Positions 1 to 7,015 of a stretch of 34,336 bases of DNA are shown here, piece after piece. A program made the translations under genes and the position numbers. Where the stretch lies: positions 1-34,336 of the IMG/VR virus record IMGVR_UViG_3300011113_000771; one strand, 5' to 3'. The stretch's first letter is position 1; each line of letters begins with the position of its first letter. This DNA is from a virus. The notes below the pieces were generated by a model. The model had not been told where the DNA came from. It ran no database searches and was given only the letters and a program-made list of their open reading frames with translations.

Positions 1-179
1 CGCCGACAGTATGTGATACTCCCGGTTTGCCTTGTTTGACAAATGTGGCATGTATATGCTCTAAGAGAAAATTATTCCCAGCTAATTGTTATGCTGGACA
101 AATCAGATCAAATTCTTGTAGTTATGCTAATTCGGCATATTTGCCAGCTATTACTGTATGCAGACAGCGTCTATTCTAA
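1..179 (+). CDS. C-terminal end of a fibre/adhesin-type protein (partial, 5' end outside window)
   Basis: An open frame enters from the left edge (first full codon at base 3) and stops with TAA at 177-179, giving 58 visible residues. The visible part is Cys-rich (CDTPGLPC, then ACICSKRKLFPANCY) and ends ITVCRQRLF. It nearly repeats the end of the next gene downstream, so I infer the two proteins carry the same C-terminal module, perhaps for trimerisation, attachment or assembly. By family context this is probably a tail-fibre or surface adhesin subunit, but the functional part lies outside the window. The next gene starts 14 bp after this stop, so the two are likely co-transcribed. Confidence 0.75.
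   Translation, partial: PTVCDTPGLPCLTNVACICSKRKLFPANCYAGQIRSNSCSYANSAYLPAITVCRQRLF
71..170 (+). repeat. Direct repeat, copy 1 of a duplicated C-terminal coding module (copy 2 at 2791-2890)
   Basis: Bases 71-170 align without gaps to 2791-2890 (offset 2720). I count 8 mismatches in 100 bases. Both copies are in frame at the ends of neighbouring genes, and seven of the eight changes are silent; the exception is Ala to Val. This shows a duplicated protein module kept under selection at the protein level. It is also a potential site for homologous recombination between fibre genes. Confidence 0.9.
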
Positions 180-193
180 TCACTAGAGGTAAA

Positions 194-2899
194 ATGCTTA
201 ATATTAATAATGTTTTTGACAATTTGGAAGCAAATCATTCTGAAATTACAAACTTGGTTCCAAATATTTTTGATTTTTCAGATGATGAAGATTTTATGTT
301 TGGTTCCAAATATATTCTTGACACTGCTTTACAAAACGATGGTAAGATATTAGCGGCTGGAGAGGGTATAGGTGTTTTTTACAACCAGCAAAGAGGTGCA
401 GCTGTAATTAGATACAATTTAGATGGAAGTTTAGACGACACTGTTCATACACATAGATTTAATGATGATTTACAAGCAATCGGCTTGCAATCTGATGGAA
501 AAATTATTGTTTGCGGTAATTTTTCCAATTTTATCACATTTACTTACGATGTAACCGCTGTTGGAAAAATTGCTAGATTAAATAATGATTTTACTTTAGA
601 TGATACTTTTGGAACTGGAGAAGGTTTTGATGGGAATGTGTATGATTTAAAAGTTTTACCCGATGATTCTATGCTTTGTATTGGCAATTTAGGATCTTAT
701 GAAGATAACATTGTCAACAAAATTGTTAAAATAAATAATGACGGATCTTTAAATTCTGATTTTAATTCAAATGTAAGTGGTGTTAATTTTGGGGGTAATA
801 CGCCTCAAACACTGTTTATCCAAAGTGATAATAAAATTTTAATTGGCGGAGCAAACGGCTTGTTAATTAGATTAAATTCAGATGGAAGTCTTGATGGCGA
901 ATTTACAGCACCTGCAATTTCAGGATTTGCGACATCATCAATTAATGCAATCGGTCAGCAGGCAGATGAAAAAATAATTATTGCGGGATCTTTTAACGAC
1001 ATTGACGGTCATGCTGTTACTTGTATTGCGAGACTTAACACAAATGGTTCATATGATTCAACATTCGGCTTATCTGGAAATGGGCTGGTACGATGCACAG
1101 ATACTCTTGAGACATGTTTGGAATCACCTTCAAGTTTTTCAATTTATGCTTTAGCAGTTCAGCCTGATAACAAAATAATTATTAGTGGCAATTTTAATGT
1201 TTATGACACAACGCAAGTATTTAAATTGATTAGATTGGAATCTAATGGCTCGCTTGATGAGACATTTGCGGTAATTTATGATTTTGATGATCGGGTTAAA
1301 AAGATAAAATATTACAATTCTAATTTGATTATATTGAATGGTTATTTTTTCAAACCTGCTTTAAATTTAGCTGTGTATAATTCATCGGGAGTTTTAAATA
1401 GAACTTTTCAAAATCCTTATATTCCTGTGATAAGAGGTATTAATGATGGTGGTAAAGACATGTACGATGGTGCTAATTTTATCATAACAGATAAAATACA
1501 ATCATACGACAGCGCAAGGCAAAATGAATTTCAAAGTGAAAACACGCTTCCGTCAACTCATAAGCAATGCAGAGATAATATTTTCAGAAATATAAATGCT
1601 GGTGGTTTTTACAAATATGTTCCAGTATTTACAGACTCAATAATTAAAAACGATAATTTTTATAAGATACCAAGTTGGATTAATGTAAACTCAAATGACC
1701 AAGTTGGTTATGGGGTTGACGAAAATGGTTTTTGGTTTGTAGGGAATGCAAATAATTCGACTTATTTGATGACTACAAATTTTGAAATACCTGATACTGA
1801 CATAACAACTGTTACATTTACATTTTTACATGATGATCATTGTTCCGATCAAGGCATTTGTTTTTATCATGACGGCGACAATCCTATCTGGGTTTGGGGA
1901 CCAGATAATAGTAGGATTGCGTGTCAATACAATTGTCCATCGGTTTGGATTTATGGTAAAACAATAGAAACTTCTAATGATGATTTATTAGAAGTTGGCT
2001 TAACATATACGGCAGTAGCAGTTTACAATCCTAATACTGGCACTACAACTTTGACCACTTATTTAGGAGAAGACACGAACGGCACACCTATTTCTTCATT
2101 ATCTTTGGTTGAAAGTTTGGGCGGCGGCAATTTTAGAGTAGGAATTTATGCTGATAGCGACGGATCGGAGTTAAGACAAAATTCTTCATCTAAATCGTAT
2201 TTTAAATATTTAAAAATAGAACATGGCTCAAACACATATGAGTTCAAAAAAGAGCATTATTTTGGCAGTGTTAACGCAAGATATTTCACTAACATGTATC
2301 AAGGCATGTTTGTCATGGCAGCTACTGGAATTGATATTAATGAATTTGCAATAGTTGGAGATATAGGCAGTGATGGTGATCCTCCAGTTATTGATATAGT
2401 TGAAATTTATCCGATAACTTCAAATGGAAAGTCATATACGGCTTTTTACAAGTCAAATTACAATGCAGACAATAACGATCCATCAATTAATCACTTCATT
2501 ATTGTTCCGGGTTCATCTGATGGAATAACACATCTTTATGATGACACAGGTGAGTATGATGATGATTGTTTACAAGGATTGGTAGGCAAAGATGAAATAT
2601 ATTACTTTTTAGTGGCAAGAAGTGATTCTCAGAGGCTTTCTGATGAAGAAGCTACAGCTTTAATTCAAAAGTTTATGGATGTGATATCTGCTGAACCTCC
2701 TGTTCCTCCAGCTTGCACACAAGCAATTTGTGGAACAACTTCTGGTTTAGCTTGTGATTTAACTTCTTCTTGCGTTTGTTCAAAGAAAAAATTATTTCCA
2801 GCCAATTGTTATGTTGGACAAATCAGATCAAATTCTTGTAGTTATGCCAATTCGGCGTATTTGCCTGCTATTACAGTGTGCAGACAGCGTTTGATTTGA
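194..2899 (+). CDS. Delta-60 repeat propeller plus lectin-like fibre/adhesin protein
   Basis: A 901-residue protein. I chose ATG 194 because AGAGGT (185-190) lies just upstream; an earlier in-frame ATG at 158 falls inside the previous gene. Residues of about 40-430 hold some seven Delta-60-type repeats, each with a blade of the form QSDGKIIVCGNF followed by IARLNNDGSLDDTF-like text, which in known families builds a beta-propeller. Residues of about 460-700 look like a concanavalin A-type lectin/glucanase jelly roll (WINVNSNDQVGYG, FTFLHDDHCSDQGICFYHDG, NFRVGIYADSDGS). I cannot point to catalytic residues there. After a linker ending EPPVPPACTQ comes a Cys-rich tail shared with the preceding gene. 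Likely role: a receptor-binding or decoration fibre on the virion. No signal peptide is seen. The frame is closed by a hairpin terminator. Confidence 0.85.
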   Translation: MLNINNVFDNLEANHSEITNLVPNIFDFSDDEDFMFGSKYILDTALQNDGKILAAGEGIGVFYNQQRGAAVIRYNLDGSLDDTVHTHRFNDDLQAIGLQSDGKIIVCGNFSNFITFTYDVTAVGKIARLNNDFTLDDTFGTGEGFDGNVYDLKVLPDDSMLCIGNLGSYEDNIVNKIVKINNDGSLNSDFNSNVSGVNFGGNTPQTLFIQSDNKILIGGANGLLIRLNSDGSLDGEFTAPAISGFATSSINAIGQQADEKIIIAGSFNDIDGHAVTCIARLNTNGSYDSTFGLSGNGLVRCTDTLETCLESPSSFSIYALAVQPDNKIIISGNFNVYDTTQVFKLIRLESNGSLDETFAVIYDFDDRVKKIKYYNSNLIILNGYFFKPALNLAVYNSSGVLNRTFQNPYIPVIRGINDGGKDMYDGANFIITDKIQSYDSARQNEFQSENTLPSTHKQCRDNIFRNINAGGFYKYVPVFTDSIIKNDNFYKIPSWINVNSNDQVGYGVDENGFWFVGNANNSTYLMTTNFEIPDTDITTVTFTFLHDDHCSDQGICFYHDGDNPIWVWGPDNSRIACQYNCPSVWIYGKTIETSNDDLLEVGLTYTAVAVYNPNTGTTTLTTYLGEDTNGTPISSLSLVESLGGGNFRVGIYADSDGSELRQNSSSKSYFKYLKIEHGSNTYEFKKEHYFGSVNARYFTNMYQGMFVMAATGIDINEFAIVGDIGSDGDPPVIDIVEIYPITSNGKSYTAFYKSNYNADNNDPSINHFIIVPGSSDGITHLYDDTGEYDDDCLQGLVGKDEIYYFLVARSDSQRLSDEEATALIQKFMDVISAEPPVPPACTQAICGTTSGLACDLTSSCVCSKKKLFPANCYVGQIRSNSCSYANSAYLPAITVCRQRLI

Positions 2900-2908
2900 T
2901 GAGTAAAC

Positions 2909-2958
2909 GACCAAACAAAAACCCACACCTTTTGATGGGTGTGGGTTTTTTATTGGTC
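2909..2958 (+). terminator. Rho-independent terminator, probably two-way
   Basis: Perfect 9-bp stem ACCCACACC (2921-2929) with GGTGTGGGT (2938-2946), followed by a T run (2946-2951) and preceded by an A run, so it can work on both strands. An outer GACCAA (2909-2914) / TTGGTC (2953-2958) pair extends the structure. It sits between convergent genes ending at 2899 (+) and 2976 (-). Confidence 0.9.
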
Positions 2959-2975
2959 AAGCTGGAAGGAATGAC

Positions 2976-3311
2976 TTAGGAACCAACGCTCACAACGATG
3001 AAGGAAACGATATCGCTTCCGCTGCCACCAAGGGTGACAGTCCATATGCCACTGGCTAAAGCGAGAGTACCGCTAGCACCGGCTGGTGAAGAGGAATCTT
3101 GGCTGGAAGCGATAACAACATAATTAGCGGCAACGCCGGTAAGAGGTGGGATTTCGACGGTCGCTGCTCCAGCACTGAGAGCTTTAGAACCGGCATAAAC
3201 GATATGAGGACCGATAAGATGACCAACGCCAAGGGTTTGACGACCTTGTGCGCCCTTGTTGTAGGGTTCAGAAGAGCCTTGTCCGACTCCGGTAACACTA
3301 GTTGCGCCCAT
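2976..3311 (-). CDS. Small, probably abundant virion/decoration-type protein
   Basis: A 111-residue protein rich in Gly, Ala, Ser and Val (GVGQGSSEPYNKGAQG at the N-terminus, then beta-type stretches such as NYVVIASSQD and DIVSFIVVSVGS). I do not recognise the family. The ATG at 3311 is preceded by a perfect AGGAGGT ribosome binding site, and the gene ends at a strong terminator, both pointing to high expression. Its base composition is unusual: two 60-base lines (3001-3120) are 52% and 55% G+C, while a typical neighbouring line is 22-35%. Codon optimisation of a highly made structural protein or recent acquisition could explain this. A role as head decoration or outer virion protein is inference only. 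Confidence 0.75.
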   Translation of the reverse strand: MGATSVTGVGQGSSEPYNKGAQGRQTLGVGHLIGPHIVYAGSKALSAGAATVEIPPLTGVAANYVVIASSQDSSSPAGASGTLALASGIWTVTLGGSGSDIVSFIVVSVGS

Positions 3312-3409
3312 AATAACCTCCTAAAAAACTTTCTTTAAAATAATTTGTGTTTGCCAATTGTTTTTTCAACACTTTTGACATTAGTATATATTAAGATGAT
3401 TAAAAAAAA

Positions 3410-3652
3410 TTATCCGGTTATACTTTTTGGGCAATTTAATCCACTGCAACCTTTGTCAAATTTGTTTGAAATATCTCTTTTGTACCATTGATCTGGTGTT
3501 TTGGCAAAAGCGTTTTTGTTGCTATTTGAAGGAGTGTATTTGAATGGTGTGCCTGTTCCAAATAATCCGCCACCGGAAGATCCTCCTCCACCAGATGGTG
3601 CAGTTGGAGCAGTAGCAGCTTCAATTAACCATTTTTTAAAACTGAAAGTCAT
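3410..3652 (-). CDS. Small Gly/Pro-rich protein with capsid-targeting-like N-terminus
   Basis: An 80-residue frame read from ATG 3652; a longer in-frame start at 3700 would overlap the divergent gene. It begins MTFSFKKWLIEA, is followed by a low-complexity linker (APTAPSGGGGSSGGG) and a polar C-terminal half (KTPDQWYKRDISNKF). The N-terminus resembles the capsid-targeting sequence of T4 internal head proteins (MKTYQEFIAEA type), including a possible gp21-protease site of the L-x-E form (LIE before A). If so, the protein would be packaged in the head and trimmed. No clear ribosome binding site precedes the ATG. The gene lies upstream of the abundant-protein gene in the same direction, with a 98-bp gap holding no recognisable signal except the AGGAGG of that gene. 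Confidence 0.6.
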   Translation of the reverse strand: MTFSFKKWLIEAATAPTAPSGGGGSSGGGLFGTGTPFKYTPSNSNKNAFAKTPDQWYKRDISNKFDKGCSGLNCPKSITG

Positions 3653-3694
3653 GGATCTATATATGTTTATGAACATGCAATTTAAAAAATGGTT
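3627..3694. repeat. Inverted repeat spanning the divergent starts
   Basis: AACCATTTTTTAAA (3627-3640) is the exact reverse complement of TTTAAAAAATGGTT (3681-3694). Each arm encodes the FKKW peptide of one of two divergent genes, so the symmetry may reflect duplication of an N-terminal coding segment in opposite orientation rather than a protein-binding site. Confidence 0.75.
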
Positions 3695-3824
3695 TCTCAA
3701 AACCGAGATGGCTGGAAGCTACGCAATTGTTTCTTGTAAAGATAAAAAAAATCCAAATTTTCAAGTTTGGGGAGCGATGTCTGATCTTGGTTGCAAGAAC
3801 ATGAAAAAGTCAAAAAAGAAATAA
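3675..3824 (+). CDS. Small basic protein with FKKWF N-terminus
   Basis: A 49-residue frame, starting MQFKKWFLKTE and ending in a Lys-rich tail (NMKKSKKK). The start is chosen because its N-terminus matches that of the divergent gene (FKKWL) and avoids overlap with it; two ATGs lie upstream in frame (3651, 3666). No convincing Shine-Dalgarno sequence is visible. The function is unknown. The aromatic/basic N-terminal peptide suggests a packaging or membrane-interaction signal, but the exact L-x-E cleavage form is absent. Confidence 0.5.
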   Translation: MQFKKWFLKTEMAGSYAIVSCKDKKNPNFQVWGAMSDLGCKNMKKSKKK

Positions 3825-3850
3825 TCGTATTATTTGGTTAGATTTTCTTA

Positions 3851-3858
3851 TATAAATA
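3851..3858 (+). promoter_or_regulatory. Late-promoter-like box TATAAATA
   Basis: Exact match to the T4 late -10 element TATAAATA, in an intergenic spot 14 bp before the ATG at 3873 and correctly oriented. Late promoters in T4 have no -35 box, and none is seen here. Confidence 0.55.
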
Positions 3859-3872
3859 ACTTTTTTAATTTA

Positions 3873-4061
3873 ATGGAACAAGATTGCTATTTTGAAATAA
3901 TTGATGATAATGGGAAGCAGAGAATGTCTCCCAAGTGCGTTGATTGTTGCAAGGAAAAAGATGAGGGCAAATTTTTTTGGCAAGGTTCTAAAAGAGGTTA
4001 TGGACAATACAAAGTAGTCTGCGAATTATGCAACAAAGTTATTTACGATCCAAATAAGTAG
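3873..4061 (+). CDS. Small zinc-ribbon-like protein
   Basis: A 62-residue frame from ATG 3873; an upstream TTG at 3834 in the same frame would put the start before the late-promoter box. It carries two Cys pairs, CVDCC and CELC, separated by about 25 residues including KFFWQGSKRGYGQYKVV, the spacing of a small zinc ribbon. The role is unknown; nucleic-acid or protein binding is plausible. There is no visible ribosome binding site; the predicted late transcript would have a leader of only about ten bases. The stop is followed 5 bp later by the next gene. Confidence 0.65.
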   Translation: MEQDCYFEIIDDNGKQRMSPKCVDCCKEKDEGKFFWQGSKRGYGQYKVVCELCNKVIYDPNK

Positions 4062-4066
4062 GTTAT

Positions 4067-4669
4067 ATGTTTGCAAAGAATGTTTTTAGAAATCAAATCA
4101 AAAAAATAAACAAGAAACAAAACAGTCTAATAAAAGAGGTTTTAGAGAAACCAGAATTCATTCTGTTTGATTTTTCAGAAAACATATATTTGCCGGAAGA
4201 AAAAAAAGAAGAAGAAATTATTCATACTAGTTGTGAAAAATATTGCAAATTATTGCGAAAAATTCGTGATAATCCAGAAATTTTTATAGATTATATAAAA
4301 AAATATAATTTTGTAAAACCTATTGGTGTGGTTGATGATTCTTTGAAATTTTATATTGACAAAAAAATTAAAGGAATAAAAGGGAATGTAACAAAATTGA
4401 CAATTGATGAGAATGTCAATAACATTAAGATTGTTTCTGCAAGGATGAAGAATTCTTTTATAGTTTGTGAAACAAATGATTCAGCTATAAAAACATTTGA
4501 TAATAACAATTGTTTTATGTTTTTAGAATTTAAAAATGATATCAATTACAAAATGGTAGATAAAATTAGAAATGCTTCTGTAATAATTTTTACTAAAAGC
4601 AAGCAAGTTTCTGAATTGAAAAAAAGAAATTATAAAGCTTTCGGGAATAATTTATTCGTTAAAATCTAA
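4067..4669 (+). CDS. Uncharacterised 200-residue protein
   Basis: A Lys/Ile/Asn-rich protein (extremely AT-rich coding; 22% G+C in the line 4081-4140). The N-terminal third is basic and probably helical (FRNQIKKINKKQNSL), then an acidic stretch (PEEKKEEEIIH). A C-terminal part of alternating beta/alpha character contains VVDDSLKFYIDKKIKG and ASVIIFTKSKQVSELKKRN. I recognise no family motif. It follows the zinc-ribbon gene by 5 bp, with TAGG as a weak ribosome binding site, so the two share a transcript. Confidence 0.75.
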   Translation: MFAKNVFRNQIKKINKKQNSLIKEVLEKPEFILFDFSENIYLPEEKKEEEIIHTSCEKYCKLLRKIRDNPEIFIDYIKKYNFVKPIGVVDDSLKFYIDKKIKGIKGNVTKLTIDENVNNIKIVSARMKNSFIVCETNDSAIKTFDNNNCFMFLEFKNDINYKMVDKIRNASVIIFTKSKQVSELKKRNYKAFGNNLFVKI

Positions 4670-4676
4670 ATAAGTT

Positions 4677-4880
4677 ATGCTAAGTTTTTGGGATTGGGTA
4701 GGTGGTCCAGTTGTTGGGAGCCACACCAATGATGCTATTTTACAAAGTGCTGGAGCCAAAAGTAAATATGGCGAAGTAGAAGCACATGCTAAAAATGTTG
4801 AGTCAAAAGCAGACTGTAAATTTTTAGGGAAGAATTGCATCAAAAAAACTAAATACTATAAAAGGAGCAAAAATGGCTAA
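4677..4880 (+). CDS. Small protein with aromatic N-terminal peptide
   Basis: 67 residues, beginning MLSFWDWVGGPVVG and ending in a basic tail (KKTKYYKRSKNG). The first ten residues have the same hydrophobic/aromatic layout (S-F-x-x-W) as other small proteins in this block. The middle is Ala/Lys/Glu-rich and probably helical. The end overlaps the start of the next gene by 8 bp, and the ribosome binding site of that gene (AAAGGAG) lies inside this coding region, so translation is probably coupled. No family is recognised. Confidence 0.6.
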   Translation: MLSFWDWVGGPVVGSHTNDAILQSAGAKSKYGEVEAHAKNVESKADCKFLGKNCIKKTKYYKRSKNG

Positions 4881-5193
4881 TCCAAAACCTACTATTGTTT
4901 TTTCAATTAATCTTGCTAACAAGGAAAGTTCATCTTTGCCATACAACTTGAACTTAGTTGGTAATGAGACTGTTACAGAAGCATCTGCCCAAGTAGATGC
5001 AAGAACCACTTGGTTGCCATCATTGAGTAATGGAGTTGCTGGTTATTCTGAAACTGGCGTTGGTGGTAACATTGTTGGTAAAAACAGCAATACTTTTACT
5101 GCATATGGTTTGAATGCTTTATATCTTAAAAGAACATATGCTTCAGGAACTTCCAATGATGTTTTGACTGTAGTAAGTGAAAGTTGGGTTTAA
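4873..5193 (+). CDS. Probable abundant small virion protein
   Basis: A 106-residue protein, MANPKPTIVFSINLANKE at the N-terminus, with beta-type stretches rich in Thr, Val, Gly and Asn (NLVGNETVTEASAQVDARTT, GVGGNIVGKNSNTFTAYG). A strong ribosome binding site (AAAGGAG, seven bases from the ATG) and an efficient terminator directly after the stop imply high-level expression from its own or a shared late transcript. Composition and size suit a small structural protein (decoration, tube-like or whisker component). No family is recognised, so the role is inferred from expression signals only. Confidence 0.75.
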   Translation: MANPKPTIVFSINLANKESSSLPYNLNLVGNETVTEASAQVDARTTWLPSLSNGVAGYSETGVGGNIVGKNSNTFTAYGLNALYLKRTYASGTSNDVLTVVSESWV

Positions 5194-5195
5194 TT

Positions 5196-5226
5196 AAATT
5201 GCGTCACAATGTGACGCAATTTCTTT
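5196..5226 (+). terminator. Rho-independent terminator
   Basis: AAATTGCGTCACA (5196-5208) and TGTGACGCAATTT (5210-5222) form a near-perfect palindrome centred on base 5209. The usable hairpin has a GC-rich stem core GCGTC/GACGC and is followed by a T-rich run (5221-5227). It lies 2 bp after the stop at 5193. Confidence 0.9.
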
Positions 5227-5240
5227 TAAAAGGGAAAAAA

Positions 5241-5564
5241 ATGCCAAGTTTTGCTAGTTTGAACGAAAGCATAAAAAATTTCAGGGAAGAAAAACGCCAA
5301 CACAAGGAAGAGGAAACCGCCGATTTAATATCGAGAGGTATTGATATCGGCGGTGAAGATTTTTGGGAAGATTTTATGCGTATTATTGGTGATGGAAGAG
5401 GTTTTTCTGCTCTTCTAGATATCAATCAACAAAAAGTTGCAACTTGGCGGAATAAAATTAATAATGCTTTATCGAAATACTCATCTAAAGAAGATGATGA
5501 TTTTCCAGAAAGACCAAAAAAACGCCGATTAGTTGGCACAGATGATTATGAAGGTGATTTATGA
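5241..5564 (+). CDS. Charged helical protein, unknown
   Basis: 107 residues from ATG 5241, placed after AAAAGGG (5228-5234). An earlier in-frame start would lie inside the terminator hairpin. The protein is strongly charged (NFREEKRQHKEEETADL) with a central segment DFWEDFMRIIGDGRGFSALL and an acidic/basic C-terminus (DDDFPERPKKRRLVGTDDYE). No family is recognised. It overlaps the next gene by the ATGA arrangement (5561-5564), implying translational coupling and a shared function or complex. Confidence 0.7.
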   Translation: MPSFASLNESIKNFREEKRQHKEEETADLISRGIDIGGEDFWEDFMRIIGDGRGFSALLDINQQKVATWRNKINNALSKYSSKEDDDFPERPKKRRLVGTDDYEGDL

Positions 5565-5893
5565 AAAAATTCAATGAATGGTTAAGTTTTAAGAGCAATG
5601 TTCATGAAGAAGTGAACCCAAGCGATGTAGTTGATTCTGATAAATTTGGTTTTACTAAAATTCCGGGCGCTCAAAATTCCGGCAGCATCAAAAATGCTAG
5701 TGAAAGACTAAGTAAGATTATTAATCTCTACGGCGTTAGAAACAATAAAATGCTTTTAGCAGATATTATGAAAGATATTTATGATTTTTCATCAGCAGAT
5801 GAAATCAGTAAATTAAAAAGAGATTTAAGATATCTTTCTAATCACATTGAAGAAAACAATAATTTAGATATCCCAGAAAGCGAGCAAGAATAA
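5561..5893 (+). CDS. Small helical protein with FNEWL N-terminus
   Basis: 110 residues, starting MKKFNEWLSFKSN, a peptide again similar in pattern to T4-type capsid-targeting leaders, though without a clear L-x-E cleavage motif. The C-terminal half (SERLSKIINLYGVRNNKMLL, then ELKRDLRYLSN-like helices) looks all-alpha, and the tail is acidic. GAAGGTG five bases before the ATG is a fair ribosome binding site embedded in the previous gene. Function unknown; possibly a packaged internal or core protein. Confidence 0.7.
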   Translation: MKKFNEWLSFKSNVHEEVNPSDVVDSDKFGFTKIPGAQNSGSIKNASERLSKIINLYGVRNNKMLLADIMKDIYDFSSADEISKLKRDLRYLSNHIEENNNLDIPESEQE

Positions 5894-5896
5894 ATA
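5889..5896 (+). promoter_or_regulatory. Late-promoter-like box AATAAATA
   Basis: Matches the relaxed cyanophage/T4 late element NATAAATA. It overlaps the stop of the preceding gene and lies 19 bp before ATG 5916; a start site about 6 bp downstream would leave a leader of about 13 bases with no Shine-Dalgarno sequence. Confidence 0.5.
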
Positions 5897-5915
5897 TTCT
5901 GTTTGCTAAATCAAA

Positions 5916-7010
5916 ATGAATCAAAAAAATAGTATCAAAAGAGAAGATATAGAGCGCCTGTTAAAGCAGGCGCAATTTGAAAATAAATTTAAACAAAACA
6001 AAAATGTTGAGCAACTAAATGATACTATTTTACCACAAAAAAAAGAACCTGTAAATTTTAATAAGAATATTATAAAATCTGCAATCAAAAGAGATCAAAT
6101 ATCAGCGCAGAAAAAAAGAGCATTAGAAGATAATTTTGGTAATAATTCTGTTAAGGCTGTTTTTGATTTTTTGAAACAAAATAAAAATTGGTATTTGAAT
6201 TTTGGTGGTGCTGGAGATTTAATTCTTTTGATAGCAAATGCGTATAGAGATGGTAATGCTCAAATTGTTTTCCTAGCCAATACTTGCAGCATGGAATTTT
6301 GCAAAGAATTGTTAGAGTTTTTCAAATTAGAACATTTTGTTTCTAGAAACTTGATGGGAACCAAATATGCCAATTTGATTAATGACTACATGATGCAGAA
6401 AATAAATTTCAGACCAAGCGCACATTTGGCTAGAGGATTAGACTTTAATGATTGGTCAAGAGATATCGATTATTATAAAAACAGAATGATACTGAAAACT
6501 GATTGGGTCGATAGATTCGGCAAAAACCCATTATTTAATAATGAAAAAGTAATAATCATACAACCAAGCGGTTCTGTAAAAAATTATGACAGACAAAGAT
6601 ATCTTGAAGTTTTTGAATATAATTATTTAGTTAAAAAGTTTACTGATGTTGGATATAATGTTGTAACAACAGGTTCTGATTCAGATAAAGATTTTTATAA
6701 ATGGAAACCAACTTCTTCAAAAGATTGGTTTATGACATCAAGAAAATTATATGGACAAAAAAATGTTATGCCAATTGATTTGGGTTTATTTTTCAAGACA
6801 ATTAATAGTTCAGAAAAAGTAATATCTGCTGACACTTGGCTAAAATCATATTCTTTGTTATGTAACATTCCAACATTTGTGTTTGGCAACAGATGTAGAG
6901 GAAATTATTTGCCCATCGGGGCAGATCCTTGTGATCATATATTTTTAAACAAAAAATTATGGTCTACATTAGAAGTGAAAACAATTGAAGAAATTATCAA
7001 TAATTTATAA
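5916..7010 (+). CDS. GT9-like glycosyltransferase
   Basis: A 364-residue protein. After about 90 basic, low-complexity residues comes a two-lobed pattern typical of the heptosyltransferase family (GT9, GT-B fold): FGGAGDLILLIANAY near residue 94, IIIQPSGSVKNYDRQRY near 212, VGYNVVTTGSDSDKDF, and a C-terminal nucleotide-sugar region with VISADTWLKSYSLLCNIPT and VFGN near 304-323. GT9 enzymes transfer sugars such as heptose onto glycolipids. Here, encoded beside virion genes, it might glycosylate a virion protein or alter the host surface; the substrate is not evident. No ribosome binding site is seen, but a late-promoter-like box lies just upstream. It is convergent with the gene ending at 7016, with no terminator in the 5-bp gap. 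Confidence 0.65.
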   Translation: MNQKNSIKREDIERLLKQAQFENKFKQNKNVEQLNDTILPQKKEPVNFNKNIIKSAIKRDQISAQKKRALEDNFGNNSVKAVFDFLKQNKNWYLNFGGAGDLILLIANAYRDGNAQIVFLANTCSMEFCKELLEFFKLEHFVSRNLMGTKYANLINDYMMQKINFRPSAHLARGLDFNDWSRDIDYYKNRMILKTDWVDRFGKNPLFNNEKVIIIQPSGSVKNYDRQRYLEVFEYNYLVKKFTDVGYNVVTTGSDSDKDFYKWKPTSSKDWFMTSRKLYGQKNVMPIDLGLFFKTINSSEKVISADTWLKSYSLLCNIPTFVFGNRCRGNYLPIGADPCDHIFLNKKLWSTLEVKTIEEIINNL

Positions 7011-7015
7011 TTTTA

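Noticed and set aside
158-193. Earlier ATG (158) for the Delta-60 protein
   Set aside because: It lies inside the preceding coding region, has no ribosome binding site, and adds residues unlike the rest; ATG 194 with AGAGGT is better.
3099-3338. Plus-strand open frame across the GC-rich small gene
   Set aside because: It is the antisense of a gene with a perfect ribosome binding site and terminator; its translation has no sensible composition.
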